A stretch of 64,000 nucleotides of DNA from Stagonosporopsis chrysanthemi (lineage: Eukaryota; Ascomycota; Dothideomycetes; Pleosporales; Didymellaceae). Positions 42,597 to 53,713 of the stretch are shown in pieces. Below the pieces are notes generated by a model. The model worked only from the letters and a program-made list of their open reading frames with translations. It made no database searches and was not told the origin of the DNA. The stretch is taken from positions 62,001 through 126,000 of the forward strand of contig JAFISE010000008.1 of NCBI GenBank assembly GCA_022560025.1. The letters run 5' to 3'. Position 1 is the stretch's first letter. Every line of letters starts with the position of its first letter. Made by a program: the position numbers and the translations under genes.

Positions 42597-44321
42597 CTAA
42601 CGACCCATCATGTAGGCAGAGTAGCTTCCGCTCATGCCCCCGAAGCCGTTGCCGCCTGTGGCCATGGGTTGGCGCATGCCACTGGACATCTCATTTGGAC
42701 CCATACCGAAGCCACCGTTGGCGTACATACCGAAGCCATTGTTGCCGCTCGAATGGGACTGGTTTGCGAGACCCGGAGGGGCGGACAAGCCGGGCGGCGG
42801 TCCTGTGGCTGTCGAAAACCCAGGAGGAGCCCCGACGCCATTCCCGAACCCAGAAAGAGGAGTGGTCGGAGTGATTGATGATGCCGATCCCACGCTGGCG
42901 TGCTGCCCACTGCGAACGCCAAGAGGGTTCTTCGAGAAACTTAGTCGAATTCCGCCCTTGACGCTGTTATGCAACATATACCCATAGAGCTCGTTTAGAG
43001 CCTTGGTGGCGAACGAAGTGTCTTCAAACTCGACGAAGCACATGGGGCCATTCTGTTTTGTGCGGAAACAAAGGCGCTTGTACCCACGTTGCTTAGAGAA
43101 GACAGCCTTAAGCTCATCTTCAGAAGTATCCATGGGCAAGTTTCCGACATAGAGTGTATTACATGGTGGGTTCTGATCAGCTGGGTTGACCGGAGGATAA
43201 GTTGGCCGCGCGAAGTGCGAAGAGTACTGCTGAAAACCTGTGTTGGATCCGTTGCTCAAGGCGGAAGGTACGTTGTGGGGCGACATGGCAGAGAGTGCCG
43301 GTCCAGGAGACTGCATGGTCGCTGTAGATCGGGGAGATGCGTAATTGTTCAGCGGTGGTGAGCTCATGCCGTTGACGCTGTTCGTATTAAGCGACAATGA
43401 AGCAAAACGCGACACCGGGATTGAAGGATTCGGATTAGTTGCTCGGCGCGACATGTTGGCTTGGGCAGCTGGGCCACCCGTGGCGTAGCCAATCGACTCG
43501 TTGAGCAGATCGTTATCGTCGTCTGCCTCGTCGTTGATGACTGATTTGCCTAGATTACGGCTTGCAAATGAGGTTTGAACGGGTGACGTAGGCGAGAACA
43601 GGTTTGAGACGCCAAATTCCCCGTTGCCAAGACCTGGGGTCCCATTTGGTGGGGACATTTTCTCCATATTTTGGAAGGTCCCATTGTATCGCGAAGATTG
43701 GCGACCGCTCGAAGTCGCACCGGCGATCCCGGTGGAAGATGCGATGGATCCTTGTCGCACAGATCCGCTATCGACGGTGTTGCGCCGCGAGCCAATAGCA
43801 CCGCCTAGGCCATCCTGCAGCATCTCAACGATCAGAGTTGCATCTTTGGTGGCGTTGCGCTTGCCGTTGAGAAGGTCGCGCGCCTCCTTTGCGCCCTCAT
43901 AGGTCTGGAAGTAGGCAATAGCGGATGCAAAGCCCTTGTCTTCAGCGAATCGAGTTTGAGGGATCATCTCGCAGTCAAGCAGGTCTTTGGCAAAAAGTAG
44001 AATGTTGCGCACAGCTTCCTTGTCACTGTTGCTCGGCAGTTTGCGCAAGAAGATGGCATGTCGAGTCTTGCTGTCCGAAGGGGGATCGACATCGCCAAAT
44101 GACAGCATAGAGAGGCCGTTGCGCTCGGTCGGCCGGCGCTCGCCAATAGCGCCGTTCATGTTGTACGAGTGTGAAGATGGGAAGACGTCTGCCGTCATGG
44201 TATTCTGAGCGAAGAGCTTGGGTGGTGAAGAGGAGTTGGAGCTGCTCAGTGAGCCGTGGAGGAAAGGGCTGTTGGAGAGGTTCGAAGGGCTTGTGCTGCT
44301 CGGACTGGGCCCACCGGCCAT
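42597..44321 (-). CDS. Whi3/Mde7-like RRM RNA-binding protein
   Basis: 574 aa, single exon from the ATG at 44321; the frame continues upstream without an ATG. A first RRM-like domain (about 80-180) starts RHAIFLRKLPSNSDKEAV and includes FASAIAYFQTYEGAKEA. A Ser/Asn/Pro-rich disordered centre follows. The second, canonical RRM (about 385-470) has RNP2 NTLYVGNLP and RNP1-like GPMCFVEFED. The tail is Gly/Pro/Met-rich and prion-like. Whi3-type proteins bind cyclin and other mRNAs and form condensates that position them in hyphae. The 5' leader carries GGCGA pentamer repeats at about 44383-44402. Confidence 0.9.
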   Translation of the reverse strand: MAGGPSPSSTSPSNLSNSPFLHGSLSSSNSSSPPKLFAQNTMTADVFPSSHSYNMNGAIGERRPTERNGLSMLSFGDVDPPSDSKTRHAIFLRKLPSNSDKEAVRNILLFAKDLLDCEMIPQTRFAEDKGFASAIAYFQTYEGAKEARDLLNGKRNATKDATLIVEMLQDGLGGAIGSRRNTVDSGSVRQGSIASSTGIAGATSSGRQSSRYNGTFQNMEKMSPPNGTPGLGNGEFGVSNLFSPTSPVQTSFASRNLGKSVINDEADDDNDLLNESIGYATGGPAAQANMSRRATNPNPSIPVSRFASLSLNTNSVNGMSSPPLNNYASPRSTATMQSPGPALSAMSPHNVPSALSNGSNTGFQQYSSHFARPTYPPVNPADQNPPCNTLYVGNLPMDTSEDELKAVFSKQRGYKRLCFRTKQNGPMCFVEFEDTSFATKALNELYGYMLHNSVKGGIRLSFSKNPLGVRSGQHASVGSASSITPTTPLSGFGNGVGAPPGFSTATGPPPGLSAPPGLANQSHSSGNNGFGMYANGGFGMGPNEMSSGMRQPMATGGNGFGGMSGSYSAYMMGR

Positions 44322-47300
44322 TTCTTCCTTTGTCTTCGAGTTATCGTGGCGATCGTGCTGGAGACAAAGAGTGTCGATCGAGGCGAGGCGAGGCGAGGCG
44401 AGGAGATTCAACAGCACGGGCGGGGCAGACCAATGCAGCGAGTCGACGGCGGTGATCCAGATGTGTCAGGTTTCAGGTCGCGTGGAGGCAGCGTCGAAAG
44501 TAGATAGGGCTGGCACTTGGGGGTAAAACAGCTTCGAAACGTGGTTATGCCCGAGGTCAACTGGCGACGGGCGCGAACAAACGACGAGCACGCAGGCGCA
44601 CGTGGGTGGACGGGCGAACGATGCGATGCAGTGCAGTGCGGTCAGAATTTCGGGTGCCGGCGCAGTCGAGGAACACAAAGGTCGTGGGCGCAGCGGCAGC
44701 GGAGAAGGATGCAGTCGTCCGGGAGTGGTTACTGGGCCGGCCTTGGGGAGCGAGGCAATGCGACGACGGCTGAGGGCTGGGGGGTCCGGCCTGATATGAG
44801 ACCAAGGCTCGGAGGTGGAAAACGAAAGTTGGAGCGGGTGCGCTAGCGACGAGCGGGCGTGAGGAATGCGCCGACAGCGAGGGCTGCAGGCTGCAACAGA
44901 GGCGGGTGGGTTAGGGCAGCGCGGGCAGCGTGGCAGAGAGTGGCAGAAAGTGGCAGAGGGCGGGTGATAGGGCGCATGCAAGACGTAGCAGGAGGGGATT
45001 TGGGGGGTGCGGACTCGAGAGCTGGTGGCTCAGGCGCTGGGCTGCGAGCTCGGATCGCTGGACTGGTCGAGGGCAAGGTACGGCGCAGGCCAATCCTGAA
45101 TCGGGGGCGGCACTGCGGCAGCAAGGGTGCGGGTGCGGGCAGCGCTGCGACTGAGACGCTGAGACGCTGAGACGCTGAGACGCTGAGACGCTGAGACGCT
45201 GAGACGCCGGGACGCCTATCTGGAGGCTGGAGCCGTGGGGTGCGAACGCGACTGCAGCGCGCGGCAGTGAGCAGCGAAAGCAGAGGCAGGTGTGACTGAA
45301 GGCGAGGGAGGGAGGAACGGCACGATGCAGCACGGCAGGAGAGGGTGTGGGAAGGAGGGATTCGGTGGACTGGGAACGGGTCGCTCTTGCTAAAAGCGAC
45401 ACCACAGCGGCGCGCTGGGTCCCAACTGGTGCTGTTGGAGGGCGTCGCGCACCGTGGGCCTAAGCTGATTCGGCCGTCGCGGAGCCGTCGACGACTCCAG
45501 ACACTGCCAGGTGCCAGGCTCGCACTGCGCAGGCAGTCACACAGGTACCGCGACCGACGCGCGCGACGGCGTGCCACAAGGCGGCGATGAGCGCGGCGAC
45601 CCTCTGCGGCCGCCGCGGCGCTGCCCTGGGGCCTGCGCTCGCCGTGCTGGACGCGTGTCGGTCGTCGGTCGTCGGTCGTCTCTCGTCTTACCACCGCACG
45701 CGCTGCCGCGAGGGCTGTCACTTTGACTTTGCCTGCACTGGCCTGCGCTGCGCTGCCTGCTGTGACGCTTTCCGGCTCGCTGCGCGCGCGGCCCATATCA
45801 AAGGCCAAATAACGTAGGCCTGCTGGCCCCAACCTTGCTCGCAGCCAGGCTGGCCTCCCGCAGCCGCTATGCTCCAGCCATCTTGGGCGAAACTGCACCG
45901 GTCGAGGGCCGCCCTGTCACTGGCTGGCCGCTCTAATGATGCTCCAGCAACTCGAGCCCAACGCCGCTGCAGCGTGGGATGCTGAGCGCCGCCGTGTCAT
46001 ATGCACGCCTAGCCGTCGTTTCTTCTTCGCACGACATGGCCGCCTGCGTGTCCCCCTTGCGCTGCGCTGCGCTGCCGGCGTGCTGAGGAGGCTCTGCGCG
46101 CCCACCAAGATACATAGAGATCCGGCTGCGGTCTGAAGTCACCGCACCCCTGTTCATGTACGCTGGCCAGAAAGCCTTCAGGCTATTGCAAGCGGCATTT
46201 TGTGGGTGCATTCAACGAACATCACAGGCAATCGGTCCTGCTCCGAGTCCACGCGAGGCCTCTCTCAGCTGCTAGCGTACCACCGGCTCACCGCGTCGGT
46301 GGGAAGTGGTCATGGCCGCCTTTGTGGCCTGCTAACCAGCCCTTTGGCGCTCAAAGTGCCGGGATGCGAACGGCGAATCACAGTCTTGGGCCTGGTTGGC
46401 AGGAGATCAGCCTTCCTGCGTCCTGGAAGTGGGACCCCCCGGTGATTTACGCCTGGACTCGCACACACGAACCGGTGTTCACGGCCACTCGCTGCAGGCG
46501 CACACAAGCTTCGACACCTTCAGTCAGCGGCAGTCGCCAGTGTCTACCGACCGCGCTGGCGGTGCTTGACCGGCTGCATCTGCTTCTGAAGAGGCGCAGC
46601 TGAACCCTGCCAGACCAAATCCTCCGAGCACGCAGTACTGCGACTTCACAAGTCAGATCGTAGCCAAACAAAGACACCCATGCAGCGGGGACCGTCTCCG
46701 CCAATCACGGCAAACCGAGTTCTCCACATCTCGGTATGCCGAAACCTACAACTCCTTCCGATCTTCCGCGACACCAGGAACGCTGCCTCTGCCGCTGTTG
46801 TCGATATAGACGCAGCGTCCGTCAGCAGAGCATGCATAGCCCTCTCGCAGCAGCACACTATCTGCGAGGACCGGGTTGCTGGCCCCACGCTTAGCGCGCC
46901 ATACACGCTCACCTGGCCATCGCGCAGCAGGTATCCTATCGGCAAGTGGTACAAGAAGAGGCACTGCTTCCGAAAGTAGAGGCACACTCTTCGTATGTGT
47001 CGACTACTATAGCGTCTATGAAACATCGCCACGTGGTTCCACCTACTACCAAGCAACTCCATCCTCTCTTCTATATCATCCGATCAGGCTTGCATAGCCG
47101 AACACAGTGATTGTGATGTCCGAGGACAACATCGGCGTGTACATCAAGATTGTACAGATGACACACCCAGAACCAGCAACCACTCCTGCGTGTGCGCTTG
47201 AACGCCAACGTGTCAGCTCGACCTCAGAAGAATCCAAGTTTGGCAAAAGGCACGCTGCTACGTGTTACCGAAAGCTCGAGTCAGCCTTCAGCCCGGCGTT

Positions 47301-49839
47301 CAGGACTACTTACGACACAGCTGACACTTTTTCGGTCTTGTAGCTCTAGGCATCACCATCCGAGACTCCTGATAACGCCGCTTTTGGTCGTTCTTCTCAA
47401 GGGAACGATATTCGGTTCTGACGGGCTACTATCCATGGTCTGCGATAGCATCACATGCTGACCGAGCGTACAACTCGATCTTCCACAGAACGAAAGCCAA
47501 CCGTCTCATGAATGCGATCTGTAGTTACGCTCTACGAAAAGCCTATGGGCCACACTATTATTCACCTACTCAGTGTACACCAAGCACGTGCGGTTACAGA
47601 TATTGGAGTTCAAGTTGCCGCACAGAAGAGGTGTCTCTTGCCAGTCCACCAGCAATGCTCCGTCTGTGATTTGACGCATCAAAATGCACTAATGTTGTTA
47701 CACAAGTATCGCGGTATCGCACACTTCAGTATCATACACATGTGCGCAGTTATGATACACATTGAAACTCCATGTATACATTCGCTTCTTACAACAGTAC
47801 ATCTTTGGATACAACATTCCGGGTCTTCAGTTTCCCCATCCTTCAACAACTAATGCTGGCGGCAGCCTTCATTCCTAGGCTCGGCCTGGACAAGGTGCAG
47901 CGTCTCACAAGTTTCAGGCACCTCAACGTGGACGACGGCATGTTGCGAATTTGCTCAGAAACAGCACACACAGTGCACCCTTACTGACGACCGAGGTGTG
48001 GTTGAACCGTTTTCACAATGCTGCTTTTCTTGGTGATACCAAGACTTCTTTAGCTTGAGGTACGACGTCTTGAGTTAGGCGTACAGATTTGTATGTGGCT
48101 CATCCGAACAAATTTGGTCAAGGCCATCGAGCATACGTTAGCTCCGCGTGTGACCCTCAAGCGACCGACCAAAAGACCATGCTTGCGAACAAGGTCTAGG
48201 ATCCCTGTTCCCAACATGGAAGGCTTAGTTGGGTTCCCTTGCTGATCGTTGGTGTCGGAGATCATTCCGAGATGAGGAGCTGTCGGCAAGGTTCCCCTTC
48301 AACATCAATCCATCCAAACTCGAAGTCCATAATGGCACTCAATTCGCTTGTTGGCAGGGTTTGGTCAGCGCCTTATTCCAGCTCGTCGGCATGGCATACA
48401 ACAACTGGTACAGCTATGCTATGATCAGCAACAAGTTCTCAGCATCGCTGGATTAGCCACAAGTGAGTTGGACGGCAAAAGCACCAAGGCTACGAATCCG
48501 CACAATCGACCAACCGCATGCAGTACCGCTTAAGAATCTGTCCGTGCAGTAACACCGTCGGACCGTTGGCAGACGAGCTCGCAGTTAGCACGCCATGGCG
48601 GGGAAGCGCGAACTCAAACTTCACCTCATGGCGTAAGCGCGGAGCTGACATATTGTGCTGTAGAACTCTGTCTGGTCAGTAGGAGAGGTGTGAGTCAGTC
48701 TGTGTCTTGTCAAGTGGCTGTTAGCGGATGTGCTGATCGCCGTCAAACAAAGGAACATAGCTTTGGGCAACTCTGATTGGGCACCCTCGTCTACACGATG
48801 ATGGGCCTACGGGAACAGTGCCCGGCATCGCAATGCATCGCTCCCTCGGACTCATAGCGAACGCATAAACGCGGCCCAATCTTCTCGCTGAAACATAAAG
48901 GCAAATCAAGATAAGGGTCAGGTGTCCTTGCATCGCCTTCTCCGGTCGCTAAGCGTGCCATCCAGCAAGATAACTCAAGGTTCATTCTTGATCTACAGTA
49001 GCTCTCATCAAGACTGCGGCATTGTGGTGTCGAGTGTTTAACATCATGTGAAACGTGAAGACAAGCATACATGTGTATTGAGTGCTATGCTTTCTCGACA
49101 GATCGAACTAGGCGAGGAGGCGGAAGACGTTTTGTTGGAGATGGTGACAGTTTTGAATACGGAACGCCCCAGGTCCTGAAGAGTAGTAGTGCAGCAATCT
49201 TCGGCTTTGGAGCAAGTACAGCTGATATCAAAAGTAATATCCCACCTATCTTTGATGGAACAGAGCGAGCCAAGAACGGTCCTTGCTGCGTGCGCGCCTG
49301 TGCGAAGATGCTCATTTTTTTGAGTCATCGTTCGTGGGAACAACAAATCCCAAGGTTTGCTACAACTCCTACACCAAATCCACCAAGTGTTCCCGTGCAG
49401 ACATGTTGTCTTCACTTCTCTCTGCTCTTCAGACTATTAAAGCTGGATATTGGTTGTATTCCGCAGTAACTGTAGCGCTTACAGATGATTTAGTAAGGGT
49501 AGCATATTACCCTGATTGGCCAAAAAGAACGAGGTTCTTCGTAGGGGCAGGAAGTCGCAACCTCGCAGTCTGGTGCCAAGGACTGAGGCTCTGCCAAATC
49601 GTGATTGTACTGGTGCCCTCTGTCCACCTCACAAACCGATCACCTTTACTTGACATGGGATACAGGTAGCCGTAGTCGCTATGAGGTTTCCTGGAGTGAA
49701 GGTAGATGTGGCGTTTATCGACTTTCACTTACTACCAAAGGGCAGGTGGGTGCAAGCAGCCCGCCCATTCTTCTCTTCTCTTTCTTCATAAACTCCGAAG
49801 CCCAAATTCAATTCAGGCGTATGTTCCCAGCCTACCACC
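44322..49839. other. Gene-poor stretch, GC-rich repeats at left
   Basis: About 5.5 kb. The first 1.5 kb is GC-rich promoter-like DNA upstream of the Whi3-like gene, with GGCGA repeats and the 45151-45206 octamer array. Long open frames there are composition-driven. From 45.9 to 49.8 kb no frame carries family features or convincing splice structure. No tRNA or transposon was recognised. Confidence 0.45.
45151..45206. repeat. Octamer array CTGAGACG, seven perfect copies
   Basis: Seven uninterrupted copies of CTGAGACG, about 830 bp upstream of the Whi3-like start codon. Confidence 0.95.
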
Positions 49840-51342
49840 ATGACCGAGAGCACAGAACCTGCGGCCACAATTTGGCTCACCGAACTTGACGATATCGATG
49901 TCTCCTGGAACACAACAACCCCCGCTCACAGTTGCCTTGGCCGGCTGCCAACTGAGCTACTTGACATTGTCTTTGGGTACATTCCGACGAGCGATCTGCC
50001 TGCCGTGGCCCGAATAAGTCCGAGATTACGTGGACTTGCCGAGAGATACCTGTACACTGAGATCGACCTCAGACTGTGGTCATCCCCAACACGCTGCGCC
50101 AATATATGGAGGCTGTACTGCACCCTCAGTCGTCGAACAGATCTCGCGCAGGCTGTCAAGAGGTTTCTCGTCACACTACTCGACGAAGAATTCAACATCG
50201 ACACAGACACCTCCGCTCTGTTCCCAGGCGATACACAGTTGTCATTAGCCGTACAAGTGTCACTAAGGCATATCCTTATCGGAGGTCGGATCCTGCAGAC
50301 TCTCACAAATCTAGAAGAATTTGACATTTGGCTACACAAAGATTCACTTTATGGGTGGCGCTCAGGGGGACCTGCAATTCGCAAAGAGATGGCGCCGGAC
50401 CAGCTCTATCGATTATTGCCCACTCCCGTTCATGCGAAATCACATAACTTCCAGCACCCAGGTTTCTAGAAGCTGATTCGCCTCGAGTTTAGTGGCGCGG
50501 AATTTCATTGGACTCTGGCCAAGTCTCCTGCCCTCCGAACGCTCCATCTAGCACGCCCGTGCGTGTTGGTAGCTGACGAGGCGCCCGGTGAGGTAAATAC
50601 CAGTCTCAAGATCTTGCTGATGGAAGCCCGCTCCACCATATTGAGAGAATCCAGCGATCGCTACGCCCATTTCCGAGCGTTTCTCGCCCATTTCCCTTCA
50701 CTGGAAGAGCTCATGGTGAGAATCTTCGATCTTGACGTGGACATATTGCCTAAGAGCCCCGGTCCTTTCATCGACGAGGGTGATATCGATTACACTAACC
50801 TACTTGAAAAGACCAGCCCGGTGGCTACTCATTTGACCAAGCTCGATATAGGGGTTTACGTCGATACTGCAAAAGACGATTTCATGGCCGATCACTATCT
50901 CTCCCGAGTTCGTCCTGGCCCTGGCTTTCAGCAGTTTAAATCACTCAGGCACTTGATTGTACCCTACCAGTGCTTGCTAGGCAATAACTTCTCGGAAGTA
51001 GACACCCTTCCATCGCCAGCGACCATATTACCTCCAGATCTGGAGGCCCTTGACGTACATTGTCCACAGATACACATCTACAATTGGCTCGTTCGGCTGG
51101 AAGTGGTTCAGGATTAGCTCCCTATGTTGTCGCAGGTTCTTCTCTACTGTCAAAATCCACATGGAGACACTTGCAACCTTTTCCAGTTCGTCCACCATGA
51201 CCACCCTGCCCTGATGATCCTTCTCAAGATTGGCATCAGCATATGGTTTAGTCATCGCGACCGAGACTGGAAGGAAGAGTATAATGACTATGATATTAAG
51301 ATACTCCCCGCGATCGAATGGCTCGATAGTCTTGGGGCGTGA
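49840..51342 (+). pseudogene. F-box protein gene with two in-frame amber codons
   Basis: One frame runs 501 codons from the ATG at 49840 to a TGA at 51340, broken only by TAG at 50467-50469 and TAG at 51115-51117. Residues about 32-70 are an F-box (CLGRLPTELLDIVFGYIPTS, then RLRGLAERYLY). Downstream segments resemble leucine-rich-repeat-type substrate domains (LIRLEFSG, ALRTLHLARP, FPSLEELMVRIFDL, DLEALDVHCPQ). Coding character continues through both stops, so this was recently one protein. The first TAG could be the acceptor of a 42-nt frame-neutral intron starting at 50428, but its donor GTTCAT is poor. The second has no such explanation. The intact part would be 209 aa. Confidence 0.75.
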
Positions 51343-52144
51343 GGATCCGCACGCGCGCTTTTGGAGGAACAGCGGCTACGAGAAATACGCCACTTGTGGA
51401 GGACCACGTAGGCGGGAGGTCAAAAGAAGGATCGGATACAGGTCAGGACTAGCATCTAGCTCAGATAGAAAAACCATAGTATCAAAAGCAAACTTGACTG
51501 CTTCCTACATCTCAACCTATCAACAGCACAGTGACATCGCCAGCCCATCATACAGACCACCCAGCCAGTTAACCACCCAGCTACATCTCACAGCGAGAAA
51601 GCCGCTTCACTCCCGCCTGCCGTCATCCCGCTGATACTCACGAAGCCCCACAATACAACGCCCTTCTCCGCCTCCCGATCTTCAATTCCTCCTTGGCACT
51701 CCACTCCGCACAAACCGCGCACCCCATTTTTCGCGGCGCACGCCCCTCATCACCACGCCCAGCCCGTCCGCACAAGTCTCGCAGCCCCACTCGCACAAAC
51801 CTCGCAGCCGGCATTCAGCCAATCAGCGTGCGCCAGACGACTACCAGACATGATGACTCGAAATCTCAGTAGGCTAGAACGGCTGCGTTGGGGGAGATCG
51901 ATGCTGGATTCACGACGGAGGCCGGCGACAAGAGGGAAGGTGGCATGCGAGCCCTGCGCCGGGGGCGGGCGGCGGCGGACCGCACATGTTGCGCAAGGTT
52001 GGGCGTGTTGTGTATATAAGGACAGGACGCTCCGGGTTGAGTGCGATATCTTCAAAAGTTACAAAGCACAGACAACTCTACAAACACTTCCAACATCTTC
52101 TTTCCGAGTTTCGAATACTTTTCGACCAAATCCCTCAATACACC
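51343..52144. promoter_or_regulatory. Metallothionein promoter region
   Basis: About 800 bp. A TATA box (TATATAAG, 52013-52020) lies 125 bp before the metallothionein ATG. CACAAACCTCGCAGCC-type short repeats occur near 51770-51810. I could not assign a metal-response element. Confidence 0.55.
52013..52020 (+). promoter_or_regulatory. TATA box of metallothionein gene
   Basis: TATATAAG about 125 bp upstream of the start codon, a position typical for strongly induced fungal genes. Confidence 0.7.
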
Positions 52145-52461
52145 ATGCAGTCCCCCGTCTTCGACCTTGTCAACAACGCCAACTGCGGCTGCTCGGGCCA
52201 GAGCACTTGCAACTGCGGCAAGGACTGCTCGTGCGATAACTGCGGCGTACGTTCATCTTCTCCCTTGTATCTCTCGTTGCTTTGTTGGGAGTGGAACGCT
52301 AATACGCAGTAGACAAAGAACAACAACAACTGCGGCTGCTCGGGTCAGAGCACCTGCAACTGCGGCAAGGACTGTTCATGCAGCAACTGCGGCGTATGTT
52401 TCTCCTCTGTTCTATGCGGCTTTGGTAGAAGTACGATGCTAATTCGACGTAGAAGAACTAA
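52145..52461 (+). CDS. Copper metallothionein, one or two Neurospora-type units
   Basis: Exons 52145-52246, 52313-52393 and 52453-52461 give a 63-aa protein with two near-identical units (CGCSGQSTCNCGKDCSC then D/S-NCG), seven Cys each, joined by TKNNNN and ending Lys-Asn. Each unit has the seven-Cys spacing of the Neurospora copper metallothionein, which buffers Cu(I). The first intron ends in CAGTAG. If the first AG is used, TAG becomes an immediate stop and the product is a 34-aa single-unit protein; if the second is used, the two-unit protein results. Both introns sit directly after NCG of a unit. It is convergent with a copper transporter. Confidence 0.9.
52307..52312 (+). other. Tandem splice acceptor CAGTAG in metallothionein intron 1
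   Basis: A NAGNAG acceptor in which the alternative 3 nt are an in-frame TAG. Using CAG gives a 34-residue one-unit protein; using TAG reads through to the second unit. Confidence 0.7.
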
Positions 52462-52889
52462 GTCTCTGCACCGCACAACGATGAAGATCAACACAAGATG
52501 AATGTTCTTGACTCGGGCGTGAGCGGCTGAGTATGGAGTTTTAAGGGGTCGTTTGGGAGGGGTTGTGGGTTGGACCCATAGTCCGAGAAGAGGAGTTGCC
52601 TTCAGTATGAGATATCCAACGACCATCGAGTCGAAGCTATGAATTGAGTCATCACAAACAAAGAATGAATATCGGATGATCTTCTGAAGACCGTGTCATT
52701 GAATCCTCTAGTTCAACCCGATGTTTGACGATGCACCTTCCCACGTTACCGTGCTGGAGAGAGGGGATGCTCGAACGCCTGTCTCAACCGCGGGACGCTA
52801 ACACTTCGCCTTGTGTCTTTGTGTACTCGAACATTGCGCCTCCTACACTTGCCACATGTGCACCTACCAAGGCTCATCATTGTGGCTGC
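52462..52889. other. Convergent 3' intergenic region
   Basis: About 430 bp between metallothionein and CTR transporter ends. UTR sequence only is expected. Confidence 0.5.
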
Positions 52890-53713
52890 CTAGCCACAAC
52901 AAACTGTGGCATTCTCCTGCATACGATCTTGGCCGCCTTTCCCGACGTTGAAGCTCTCCCATCCACAGATGAAGTATCCAAGGTACGCGCCGATGAAGAT
53001 ACAGATGATGATGTATCCGTTGTAGTACATGGCAAGCAACATGACGAAGTAGGCGACCGCAAATTGCAGCATGTGAAGCAGCGCGCGGACGGCTTGCTGG
53101 AGGATGCTTGGGCGGAAGTTTTGTACGATAGGGGCGGGGCCTGTAGCTGTCGCCGGAGTCTTACTGCTGTCGGACGAAGCTGAGGAAGCGATTGTAGCTG
53201 CCGGGCTGTGGGCGGCGAGGTACTGGTTCACGGTGTAGCGGTCGTACTCTTTGCCAGCGCGGCGGAGGGCTTCGAGGGCGATGACGAGGAGAATCACACC
53301 GATGCATGATCCAGCGAACATGCCCTTGGACTTGATCTGCCATGACTTGGCAATGAAGCCTACCGAGTGTTAGTTTCATGCCTTCATCGAAATGTAGGGC
53401 AGGAAAAGCGGTGGTAAGCCGGCGGTAGAGTCCAATCCGCTCTTGGGTTAGGAGTACTTACAAGAGTCGACAGTGTACCAGTTCCATAACATCTGCCAAA
53501 TGTGTCAGCCTGGCTCATTGTAGCATTAAACCTGGTGAATCTCACGCTAATCTTGCAGCCTCCACCCATGCTCATGCCCCCGCCTCCATGCGACATTCCC
53601 GTACTAGATGCCATAGCAGCGCTACCTGTTGCAGTAGTTGTCATGTCTGCCATGCCGTTCATGACTGCTGACGTGGCGGAAGCCATCATGTCGTGTCCTG
53701 AGTGGTGGTCCAT
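52890..53713 (-). CDS. CTR-family copper transporter
   Basis: Predicted 222 aa in three exons, 53713-53546, 53492-53462 (31 nt) and 53359-52890. The N-terminus is Met/His-rich (MDHHSGHDMM, then MSHGGGGMSMGGGCKIS), the usual extracellular copper-collecting part. TM1 is around 80-98. TM2 has the essential MxxxM motif at Met173-Met177 (FVMLLAMYYN) and TM3 the GxxxG packing motif at 190-194 (GAYLG). The C-terminus ends in a Cys-Cys pair (220-221) that hands Cu(I) on. All functional residues of a trimeric high-affinity Cu(I) channel are present; plasma-membrane or vacuolar location is not decided by sequence. Confidence 0.94.

Noticed and set aside
44843..45898. Long minus-strand open frame (351 codons) upstream of the Whi3-like gene
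   Set aside because: It is Arg/Pro/Ser/Ala-rich from GC-rich DNA, includes the octamer array read in shifting frames, has no domain features and overlaps a likely promoter.
46646..47062. Overlapping minus-strand frames of 79-138 codons
   Set aside because: Two frames overlap with similar weak character, and neither has a domain, signal peptide or splice support.
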